Source of the DNA: Haloarchaeobius salinus
GTDB lineage: Archaea > Halobacteriota > Halobacteria > Halobacteriales > Natrialbaceae
NCBI RefSeq assembly: GCF_024464185.1
Contig: NZ_JANHAU010000001.1
Coordinates: forward strand, 620,001 to 684,000
Direction: 5' to 3'
DNA: 64,000 bases
In this document: positions 1 through 6,142 of the stretch, piece after piece
Layout: every line of letters starts with the position of its first letter
Position numbering within the stretch: position 1 is the stretch's first letter
Translations under genes and position numbers: made by a program
The notes under the pieces: model-generated
The model's input: only the letters and a program-made list of their open reading frames with translations
Databases searched by the model: none
What the model was told of the DNA's origin: nothing

Positions 1-1119
1 GTAGAGCTTCTCGAAGCGGTCGAACTCGTCGACGAGCTGATCGAGTCGCTCGATGGAGAAGTCCCGGGCCTTCTTCGGGTTCTTCGCGAAGAAGAACCGG
101 ACGACCTCGGGTTCGAGGAGTTCGAGCACGTCCTCGACGAGGACGACGTGGCCCTCGGAGGAGGAGAACGCCTTGCCGTCGAGCGTGAACCACTCGTACA
201 CCATCGGAACGGGCGGGGTGTTGCCGAGGACGTTCCGGGCGATGTCGTCGCCGGACGGCCAGGAGCCCTCGGCGTGGTCCTTGCCGAAGGGTTCGAAGTC
301 GACGCCGAGGACGCGCCACTGTGCGGGCCACTCGAAGCGCCAGGGGAGCTTGCCCTCGCGCAGGGTGGCGGTTCCCTCGTGGCCACAGCCCGAGATGACG
401 TTGTCGCCGGCCTCCATGTCGGTGCAGACGTAGTCGACCTCGCCCTCGTCGGGCCGGACCGCGGTGATGGTCTCGGTGACCTTGCCGCACTCGGCGCAGA
501 TGGGGTTGAACGGGACGTAGTCGGCGTCGACCTTGTCCTGGTACTTCGCGAGGACGGTCCGGGCGGTGTCCTGGTTCGCCAGCAGGAACCGGGTCACGTC
601 CTCGAACTCGCCGTCCTCGTACAGTGCGGTGTTCGAGACGAGTTCGATGGGCACGCCGAGGGCGTCGGCGCTGGACTGGATGAGCGCGGAGAAGTGCGCG
701 CCGTAGGAGTCACAGCAGCCGAAGGGGTCCGGGATGTCGGTGTAGGGCTTGCCCAGGTTCCGGCCGAGCGCGCCGGCGTTCACGTCGCCGAGGTCGACGA
801 GTTCGCCGTCCAGGTTGGCGAGCTTCCGGGGGAGCTTCCGGAGCGGGTCGCGGTCGTCGGCGGTGAACACCTGCCGGACCTCGTGGCTGCGCTCTCGCAG
901 GACCTCGGCGACGAAGTAGCCCCGCATCACCTCGTTCATGTTGCCGAAGTGCGGGACACCCGACGGGGAGATACCACCCTTGATGACGATGGGGTCGTCG
1001 GGCTCTCTGGCCTCGATGGCGTCGGCGATCTGGTCGGCCCAGAAGACGTGTCGGCGCTCGCCCCCGTCCTCTTCTTCGGCCTGGAGCGTGTACGGGCTGG
1101 TCGCCTCGTCGGCGCTCAC
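1..1119 (-). CDS. lysS: Lysine--tRNA ligase, class I (3' end beyond window)
   Basis: Charges tRNA-Lys with lysine in the cytoplasm. It is the class I (archaeal) type, shown by the HIGH-like motif PSGVPHFGN at residues 52-60 and the KMSKS-like KAFSSSEG near residue 310. A four-cysteine zinc-binding insert lies between them (CAEC near the middle, then two more Cys). The gene is read leftward and its C-terminal part lies outside the window. The start is a GTG at 1119. The ATG at 1166 is in a different frame and reaches TGA at 1116, and the lysS frame is closed by TGA just upstream, so no other usual start exists. A GGGGTGA Shine-Dalgarno-like stretch lies about 7 nt before the GTG. Confidence 0.93.
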   Translation of the reverse strand, partial: MSADEATSPYTLQAEEEDGGERRHVFWADQIADAIEAREPDDPIVIKGGISPSGVPHFGNMNEVMRGYFVAEVLRERSHEVRQVFTADDRDPLRKLPRKLANLDGELVDLGDVNAGALGRNLGKPYTDIPDPFGCCDSYGAHFSALIQSSADALGVPIELVSNTALYEDGEFEDVTRFLLANQDTARTVLAKYQDKVDADYVPFNPICAECGKVTETITAVRPDEGEVDYVCTDMEAGDNVISGCGHEGTATLREGKLPWRFEWPAQWRVLGVDFEPFGKDHAEGSWPSGDDIARNVLGNTPPVPMVYEWFTLDGKAFSSSEGHVVLVEDVLELLEPEVVRFFFAKNPKKARDFSIERLDQLVDEFDRFEKLY

Positions 1120-1166
1120 CGGTCGCTCACCCCGGATTCGGTCGCGTCAGCGCGTGTCGATTGCAT
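1116..1166 (-). CDS. Candidate leaderless upstream ORF of lysS, 16 codons
   Basis: ATG at 1166 opens a 16-codon frame (MQSTRADATESGVSDR) whose TGA overlaps the GTG start of lysS as GTGA. The TATA-like box centred at about 1194 places the transcript start at about 1167, so this ATG would be the first codon of a leaderless message. The lysS Shine-Dalgarno-like sequence lies inside the upstream ORF, which would allow coupled translation. That the peptide is translated is an inference. Confidence 0.4.
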   Translation of the reverse strand: MQSTRADATESGVSDR

Positions 1167-1189
1167 GGCTGTGCGTACCCGACTGGCGT

Positions 1190-1198
1190 GCTTAAGGG
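1190..1198 (-). promoter_or_regulatory. TATA-like box for lysS
   Basis: On the minus strand the sequence is CCCTTAAGC, centred 28 nt before the ATG at 1166 and 75 nt before the lysS GTG. The same CCTTAAG core sits 30 nt before pyrH. Confidence 0.5.
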
Positions 1199-1221
1199 TT
1201 GTCAAGCAGAAGCAGCAGCGC

Positions 1222-1938
1222 CTACTCGGCCCAGTAGGTCAGTTCGTCGCCGGTGCCCTCGGGGATGACGTCGGTGCCGTCGTGGTCGCCGTAGCGGACC
1301 GCGGTGAGCACGCGTTCGGGGTCGTTGCCGTCGAGGACGATGGTGCGCATGCCCGAGCGCTGGATGACCTTCGCGGCGAGGAGGTCGACGGGTGCGGACG
1401 CACCGGCGTTCATCTCCAGCCCGGCGATGACGTCGACGAGGTCGTTCGCGGTGAGCTCCTCGTAGCGTTCCGCGCTGTCGTCCTCCTCGGGGTCGGCGGA
1501 GAAGACGCCGGGGACCGAGGTCGCGTAGACGAGCAGGTCGGCACCGACGTACTCCGCGAGAGCGGCGCTGACGGCGTCGGTGGTCTGTGCCGGGGCGACA
1601 CCGCCCATGACGACCACGTCGCCGTTGCGCATCACTTCGCCGGCGGCCTCGTAGTCCTTCGCGGGCGCGGTCACCACGTTCTCGCCGAGTGCGGAGATGA
1701 GAAGCCGGGCGTTCAGCCGAGTGACGTCGATGCCGATCTGGTCGAGTTCGATCTCGTTGGCACCGAGGTCTCGCGCAGTGCCGATGTAGTCGCGGGCGAC
1801 ACCGCCGCCGCCGACGACGGCGGCGACCTGGCATCCGTCCGCGACGAGCTCGTTGACAACGTCCGCGTACGCGGCGACCCGGTCGGGGTCGAGTTCCGGC
1901 GCGAGGACGCTGCCGCCGACGGAGACGACTACCTTCAT
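1222..1938 (-). CDS. pyrH: UMP kinase
   Basis: Phosphorylates UMP to UDP in pyrimidine nucleotide synthesis. It is a 238-residue protein of the amino acid kinase fold, beginning MKVVVSVGGSVLAPELD with the glycine-rich nucleotide loop at residues 6-10. The conserved GGGGVARDYIG segment and the nucleotide-sensing core VMGGVAPAQTTDAVSA are present, and the length fits archaeal PyrH. A longer frame to 2034 exists, but the family N-terminus and the TATA-like box at 1964-1972 both support 1938. It lies just upstream of lysS on the same strand, with a separate promoter in between. Confidence 0.93.
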   Translation of the reverse strand: MKVVVSVGGSVLAPELDPDRVAAYADVVNELVADGCQVAAVVGGGGVARDYIGTARDLGANEIELDQIGIDVTRLNARLLISALGENVVTAPAKDYEAAGEVMRNGDVVVMGGVAPAQTTDAVSAALAEYVGADLLVYATSVPGVFSADPEEDDSAERYEELTANDLVDVIAGLEMNAGASAPVDLLAAKVIQRSGMRTIVLDGNDPERVLTAVRYGDHDGTDVIPEGTGDELTYWAE

Positions 1939-1963
1939 GCTACCGGCCAGTAGCCGATTGCGT

Positions 1964-1972
1964 CTCTTAAGG
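1964..1972 (-). promoter_or_regulatory. TATA-like box for pyrH
   Basis: CCTTAAGAG on the minus strand, centred 30 nt upstream of the pyrH ATG, as expected for a leaderless haloarchaeal message. It lies in the short divergent gap shared with the moaE fusion gene. Confidence 0.5.
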
Positions 1973-2028
1973 ATTGCCAAGTGCCCGTCGGCGACACCTA
2001 CAAGCGACTGCCGACTGACCACTCCGGT

Positions 2029-2850
2029 ATGCACGTACTCGCAGTCGTCGGGGACGACGACGCCGGACGACGGGCGCTCCGCGACCGGTTCGTCGCCGCG
2101 TTCCCGGACGAGGGAACGGTCGCGACCGTCGAACGGTCGACGGAGTCGTCACCAGTCCCCGCCGACCGTCGCACCGACGGCGTCGACACCGCCGTCGCGG
2201 TCGGCTCGGGGGGCTGGCTCGCGACAGGGGACGACCGGGAGGTTCCGGGCCTCGTCGACGACCTCGCGCCGGACCACGACTACTGTGTCCTCGACGACGT
2301 CCCCGACGCGAGCGTCCCGGGCGTCGTCCTCGGCGACGCCGACTACGCGGGCGAGGTGCTCGCGAGCGGTGAGTCCGCGGACGACGTCGATGTCGAGTCG
2401 GTCGTCGCCGCGCTCCACGACCGGACCCCCCACGAGACGCTCGAATCGCTGGTCGAACGAGCCAAAAGCGCCCCCGGTGCGGAGTTCTCCGGCGCAATCG
2501 CCACGTTCACGGGCCGGGTCCGGGCGCGGGACGCCCCCGACGACGAGCGCACGACTCACCTCGAGTTCGAGACGTACGAGGGCGTCGCCGAGGAGCGTAT
2601 GGCGGTCATCGAGACCGAACTCGAGGCGCGCGAGGGTGTCCACGAGGTCGTCATGCACCACCGAACGGGCGTCGTCGCCGCGGGGGAGGACATCGTGTTC
2701 GTCGTCGTCCTCGCCGGACACCGACCCGAGGCGTTCGCCACCGTCTCGGACGGAATCGACCGCCTCAAGGACGAGGTCCCTATCTTCAAGAAGGAGGCGA
2801 CGACCGACGGCGAGTTCTGGGTCCACGAGCGAGAGCCCGGTGCTGAGTAA
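2029..2850 (+). CDS. moaE: MobB-like/MoaE fusion (molybdopterin synthase large subunit)
   Basis: 273 residues. The C-terminal half (about 145-270) is MoaE, the catalytic large subunit of molybdopterin synthase, which converts precursor Z to molybdopterin with MoaD as sulfur donor. It carries FSGAIATFTGRVR, the GEDIVFVVVLAGHR block and the conserved lysines in PIFKKEA. The N-terminal half resembles MobB, a P-loop GTPase. Its P-loop GDDDAGRR keeps the spacing but has lost the Lys-Thr pair, so nucleotide binding is doubtful. I chose ATG 2029 because the upstream residues do not match the family. No other Mo-cofactor gene is nearby. Confidence 0.85.
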   Translation: MHVLAVVGDDDAGRRALRDRFVAAFPDEGTVATVERSTESSPVPADRRTDGVDTAVAVGSGGWLATGDDREVPGLVDDLAPDHDYCVLDDVPDASVPGVVLGDADYAGEVLASGESADDVDVESVVAALHDRTPHETLESLVERAKSAPGAEFSGAIATFTGRVRARDAPDDERTTHLEFETYEGVAEERMAVIETELEAREGVHEVVMHHRTGVVAAGEDIVFVVVLAGHRPEAFATVSDGIDRLKDEVPIFKKEATTDGEFWVHEREPGAE

Positions 2851-3066
2851 GCGCGCCTGACACGTTTCGGGTGTTGTTTTCGGGCGTCCTGGCGGGAAAA
2901 CTGTTTTCTGACGTGCGTCAGACGACAACCGGCTCGAAAGAGTTAGCTACGGCTTTAAAACTTCTAACGCTCTCTGAAATACTCGATTGGCCTCTCAGAA
3001 CTCGCATGAAATGTCTTCTTACCCCGATTTCACTCGAAATATATCAAAACAGCCCGAAGCAACTGC

Positions 3067-3077
3067 CCTTTATAACC
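3067..3077 (+). promoter_or_regulatory. TATA box for the gene at 3115
   Basis: CCTTTATAACC, centred at about 3072 inside an AT-rich stretch (2900-3080). It predicts a transcript start near 3099, which coincides with an out-of-frame ATG rather than with the gene's own start. Confidence 0.6.
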
Positions 3078-3098
3078 TCTCCCGGTGGCTTGGGACGG

Positions 3099-3143
3099 AT
3101 GAGGCGAACGCAACATGAGCGCTACACAGAACCCCTCCGCTGA
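3099..3143 (+). CDS. Candidate leaderless upstream ORF, 14 codons
   Basis: ATG at 3099 lies 27 nt from the centre of the TATA box and opens MRRTQHERYTEPLR. It ends at TGA 3141-3143, overlapping the first 29 nt of the gene at 3115 in another frame. The GAGG that could serve as Shine-Dalgarno for 3115 lies inside it. Translation is inferred from position only. Confidence 0.3.
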   Translation: MRRTQHERYTEPLR

Positions 3144-3366
3144 CAGCACGCCCGCCAACAAGGAGACGCGCCTGCAGGAGTACCTGCGGGAGAAGGCGAC
3201 CGACGGCGAGATGTACTTCAAGTCGAAGTTCATCGCGGACGACGTCGGCCTCTCCCCGAAGGAGATCGGCGCGCTCATGGTCAAGCTCAAGGACTCGGCC
3301 ACGGACCTCGAGATCGAGAAGTGGTCGTACACGAGCGCGACGACCTGGCGGGTCGAGCCCGTCTAG
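3115..3366 (+). CDS. Small conserved haloarchaeal winged-helix-like protein
   Basis: 83 residues. After a Ser/Thr/Asn-rich tail of about 20 residues comes ETRLQEYLREKA, then a helix-turn-helix-like segment (FIADDVGLSPKEIGALMVKL, residues 38-57) and a beta wing ending KWSYTSATTWRVEPV. This resembles a small family found throughout haloarchaea (DUF7123 from memory), with a fold suggesting nucleic acid binding. The partner and target are unknown. It is monocistronic with its own TATA box. The frame is closed by TGA at 3100-3102, so ATG 3115 is the only usual start. Confidence 0.75.
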   Translation: MSATQNPSADSTPANKETRLQEYLREKATDGEMYFKSKFIADDVGLSPKEIGALMVKLKDSATDLEIEKWSYTSATTWRVEPV

Positions 3367-3377
3367 GTCGCAACGGT

Positions 3378-3451
3378 CCCCACACCCCGGCATCCCACAC
3401 CACCACAACCAGACCGACCACACCACCCCGATCCCACCACCACCACCACTA
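3378..3451 (+). repeat. CCA/CAC-rich low-complexity tract
   Basis: About 74 nt after the stop of the preceding gene are almost free of G on this strand, with repeated CAC and CCA units. The rest of the 3367-3582 gap is C-rich too. No open frame or hairpin stands out. It may be a 3' untranslated region, with G-rich RNA only if the other strand is transcribed. Confidence 0.5.
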
Positions 3452-3548
3452 TCGCGGGCCGCACCGCGACCCTACACGGTTCCCCACAGCGTCGGCCCGT
3501 TGGTCCCCGACGCCTCACCCGCCACGCGCGACCCACCGTTCCGCCGTG

Positions 3549-3558
3549 GCTTTTTACG
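3549..3558 (+). promoter_or_regulatory. TATA-like box for the site-2 protease gene
   Basis: GCTTTTTACG centred 29 nt before ATG 3583, the spacing expected for leaderless transcription. Confidence 0.5.
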
Positions 3559-3582
3559 ACGTGACGACTAACGCACTCCTAC

Positions 3583-4725
3583 ATGGCCGCCGACGAGCCG
3601 CCGTCACAGTCCGTCCCGGAGGCCGGTCCATCGCTCTCCGCTCTCGCCGACGAGTTCTACGTCGAAGACGTGCGACGAGACGGTGAGACGATCTACTACT
3701 ACGGGACGCCGCTGCGAACCCCCGAGATGACGATGCGGAACGTCTGGGGTGCGTTCCACGAGGCCGGTTACGACGCCGAGCTGACGACCTCAGCCGGCCG
3801 ATACGTCATCGTCGCGGAACCGACTACCCGCGGTCCCGACGGGATTCCCTGGACGAACGTACTGCTCTTTGTCGCGACGGTCGTCTCGACGCTGTACGTG
3901 GGAGCCCAATGGTTCTACGTCGACCCCGTCGCACACCCCGTCGAGGCGGTGCTGACGGCGTGGCCCTTTTCCGCGGCCGTCCTGTTCGTCCTCGGCACGC
4001 ACGAGCTCGGTCACTACGTGATGAGCCGCTACCACGACGTCGACGCCTCCCTCCCGTACTTCCTGCCGTTCCCGACGCTCATCGGGACGATGGGTGCGGT
4101 CATCCGGATGCGCGGCCGGATGCCCGACCGGAAGGCGCTGTTCGACATCGGCGCGGCCGGCCCGCTGGCGGGACTGGTGGCGACTGTCCTCGTAACCGTC
4201 GTCGGGCTCTACCTCCCGCCGGTGGTCGCCCCGGAGAGCTTCGCTCCCGGTCCCGACGCGGTCACCATCCAGCTGCAGTTCCCGCCGCTCATCGAGGGTA
4301 TCGCCTACCTGACGGGCCAGCAGCTCTCCTACGCCGACCCGACGGTGAACGCGCACCCGGTCGTCATCGGCGCGTGGGCCGGCGCGTTCGTCACCCTGCT
4401 GAACCTCATCCCGGTGGGTCAGCTCGACGGTGGCCACATCATGCGGGCGATGTTCGGCGAGTCCCACGACACCGTGGCGACGCTCGTCCCGGTCGGGCTG
4501 TTCTCGCTCGCGGGCTACCTGCACTTCGTCGAGCAGATCGCCTGGGACTCGGTGTTCATCTGGATCTTCTGGGGTGGCTTCGCCGCGTTCATCGCCGCCG
4601 CCGGCTCCGCGACGCCGGTCAGCGACGCGGAGAAACTGGGCCGCGGTCGGATGGCTCTCGGCGTGCTCACGTTCGCACTCGGCCTGCTCTGTTTCATGCC
4701 GGTGCCGGTCGCCATCGTGAGCTGA
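3583..4725 (+). CDS. Site-2 protease family membrane metalloprotease (M50)
   Basis: 380 residues. It is an intramembrane zinc protease that cuts membrane-anchored substrates, typically in regulated release of factors. The zinc-binding HELGH is at residues 140-144 in a membrane helix, and the third ligand Asp is in LDGGH (281-285) after NLIPVGQ. A soluble N-terminal region of about 88 residues precedes the first helix. At least six hydrophobic segments follow, as in EGY/S2P-type proteins. There is no PDZ domain. The neighbours are functionally unrelated and do not reveal the substrate. Confidence 0.9.
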   Translation: MAADEPPSQSVPEAGPSLSALADEFYVEDVRRDGETIYYYGTPLRTPEMTMRNVWGAFHEAGYDAELTTSAGRYVIVAEPTTRGPDGIPWTNVLLFVATVVSTLYVGAQWFYVDPVAHPVEAVLTAWPFSAAVLFVLGTHELGHYVMSRYHDVDASLPYFLPFPTLIGTMGAVIRMRGRMPDRKALFDIGAAGPLAGLVATVLVTVVGLYLPPVVAPESFAPGPDAVTIQLQFPPLIEGIAYLTGQQLSYADPTVNAHPVVIGAWAGAFVTLLNLIPVGQLDGGHIMRAMFGESHDTVATLVPVGLFSLAGYLHFVEQIAWDSVFIWIFWGGFAAFIAAAGSATPVSDAEKLGRGRMALGVLTFALGLLCFMPVPVAIVS

Positions 4726-4845
4726 CCTCGGAAGTTCACGAGTAGTGTACCCGTCGCAGCAGCATCGACGAGCAACGCTCCCGTCACACTGCCGTCCCAG
4801 CCAAACTCCCTCACGTCTCGTTCTACCACGACCCATTGCACGGAT

Positions 4846-4861
4846 GCGAACGCTTTTGCAC
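4846..4861 (+). promoter_or_regulatory. BRE/TATA-like element upstream of purU
   Basis: GCGAA followed by CGCTTTTGCA, centred at about 4855. The expected transcript start (about 4882) falls next to the upstream ORF ATG at 4885 and not next to purU. Confidence 0.5.
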
Positions 4862-4884
4862 GCCCGCGGCCTGAGCGAGAAGTG

Positions 4885-4923
4885 ATGTCTCCGACGACCC
4901 ACGACCGGAGGTGGTACCGATGA
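4885..4923 (+). CDS. Candidate leaderless upstream ORF of purU, 12 codons
   Basis: ATG 4885 opens MSPTTHDRRWYR and stops at TGA 4921-4923, which overlaps the purU start as ATGA. The strong Shine-Dalgarno sequence GGAGGTGG (4907-4914) for purU lies inside the ORF. The arrangement mirrors that of lysS. Coupled translation or attenuation is an inference. Confidence 0.4.
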   Translation: MSPTTHDRRWYR

Positions 4924-5891
4924 CGACAGAGCTGACCGAGATTACGGTGGTCGGAGGAGACAAGACCGGACTCATCGCACGCGTCACCTCGTTGCTGTTC
5001 GAGCGCGGCATCAACGTCGAGGACTTGGACCAGGCCGTCCGAGACGACATCTTCCGGATGACACTGCATGCCGACACCGCGGAGATGGTCTGCAAGGAGG
5101 AGACGCTGCGCGACGACCTGCACGACCTCGGCGACGAGCTGGGCGTCGACGTGCAGGTGCGGTTCCCCGCGGACCGCGAGACCCAGCAGATCGCCGTCCT
5201 CGCCACGAAGGAGAGCCACTGCCTGGAGCGGCTGTTCCAGGCGTGGGCCAGCGGCGACCTCGGCGCGGACATCTCGGTGGTCATCGCGAACCACGACGAC
5301 CTCGAACCCCTCGCCGAGAAGTACGAGGTGCCGTTCCACGACGTGGGCGACGAGAAGGGGACGCCCGACGAGGGCGAGATCCTCGACCTCCTCGGGGAGT
5401 ACGACGCCGACCTCATCGTCCTCGCGCGGTACATGCGTATCCTCAGCCCGGACGTCGTCTTCCGGTTCGAGGACCGCATCATCAACATCCACCCGAGCCT
5501 GCTGCCCGCCTTCCCGGGCGCGAAGGCCTACCGGCAGGCGCTGGAGGAGGGCGTCCGCATCGCCGGCGTCACCGCCCACTACGTGACGACGGACCTCGAC
5601 CAGGGGCCAATCATCACCCAGCGGGCGTTCGACGTGCCCGACGACGCCGACATCGGGACGATGAAGGAGCGCGGTCAGCCCCTCGAAGCGGACGCGCTGC
5701 TCGAGGCGGTACGACTCCATCTCAACGGCGACGTGTCCGTCCACCGCGGCCGGACGAAGCTCCGGGAGCAGAGTGCGAGCTACCAGCTCGGGCTCTCCAG
5801 GGAGGCACGCGACGCGAACCCCGACCGGCCCGTGGACGGGCTCGGCGAGATCGTCGCCGGGTCGGCTGGTGAGGAGTCGGCCGACGACTGA
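4920..5891 (+). CDS. purU: Formyltetrahydrofolate deformylase
   Basis: Hydrolyses 10-formyl-tetrahydrofolate to formate and tetrahydrofolate, supplying formate for PurT-type purine synthesis. 323 residues: an N-terminal ACT domain (about 5-85) and a formyltransferase domain with catalytic Asn189 and His191 in NIHPSLLPAFPGA and Asp227 in TTDLDQGP. The GGAGGTGG ribosome site 6 nt before ATG 4920 fixes the start. A GTG at 4911 lies inside that site. This is one of the few genes here with a clear Shine-Dalgarno sequence, apparently because its message starts with a short upstream ORF. Confidence 0.92.
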   Translation: MTTELTEITVVGGDKTGLIARVTSLLFERGINVEDLDQAVRDDIFRMTLHADTAEMVCKEETLRDDLHDLGDELGVDVQVRFPADRETQQIAVLATKESHCLERLFQAWASGDLGADISVVIANHDDLEPLAEKYEVPFHDVGDEKGTPDEGEILDLLGEYDADLIVLARYMRILSPDVVFRFEDRIINIHPSLLPAFPGAKAYRQALEEGVRIAGVTAHYVTTDLDQGPIITQRAFDVPDDADIGTMKERGQPLEADALLEAVRLHLNGDVSVHRGRTKLREQSASYQLGLSREARDANPDRPVDGLGEIVAGSAGEESADD

Positions 5892-6068
5892 CTAGCCGTC
5901 CCAGTTCTCCAGACAGTCGTCGTCACAGAAGTGGCGATGCTCGACGTTGCCGTCCTCGACCCACGAGCGTACCCGGTGGTCGTCGCCGGTGACGGCCGCG
6001 CCGCAGACGGCACAGGCCGGGGCGTCCTCGGGGTCCACGTCGCCGATGTCGGATGTGGGGTCGACCAT
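5892..6068 (-). CDS. Small zinc-finger protein
   Basis: 58 residues starting MVDPTSDIGDVDPEDAP. CAVCGAAV and HFCDDDCLENW together give two CxxC-type pairs likely to bind one zinc ion, as in treble-clef or TRASH-like fingers. The function is unknown. Its stop abuts the purU stop on the opposite strand. It lies 74 nt downstream of the helicase gene and could be co-transcribed with it. A longer frame to 6146 would overlap the helicase gene and adds residues unlike the rest. Confidence 0.7.
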   Translation of the reverse strand: MVDPTSDIGDVDPEDAPACAVCGAAVTGDDHRVRSWVEDGNVEHRHFCDDDCLENWDG

Positions 6069-6142
6069 GGTCACCCCTCGCACGCCGAGGGGGTCAACAC
6101 TCCCGACGACGGCAATTCTTCGGTCGCTGCTGTCTCGCTCCG

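Noticed and set aside
148-1953. 601-codon open frame on the + strand across lysS and pyrH
   Set aside because: It is the antisense shadow of two clearly recognisable minus-strand genes; open antisense frames are expected at this GC content, and its composition (Val/Gly/Asp-rich, no motifs) is typical of such shadows.
2871-3143. 90-codon frame in the AT-rich leader of the gene at 3115
   Set aside because: No halophilic composition or ribosome site and it spans the TATA box; only its last 14 codons are considered as a possible upstream ORF.
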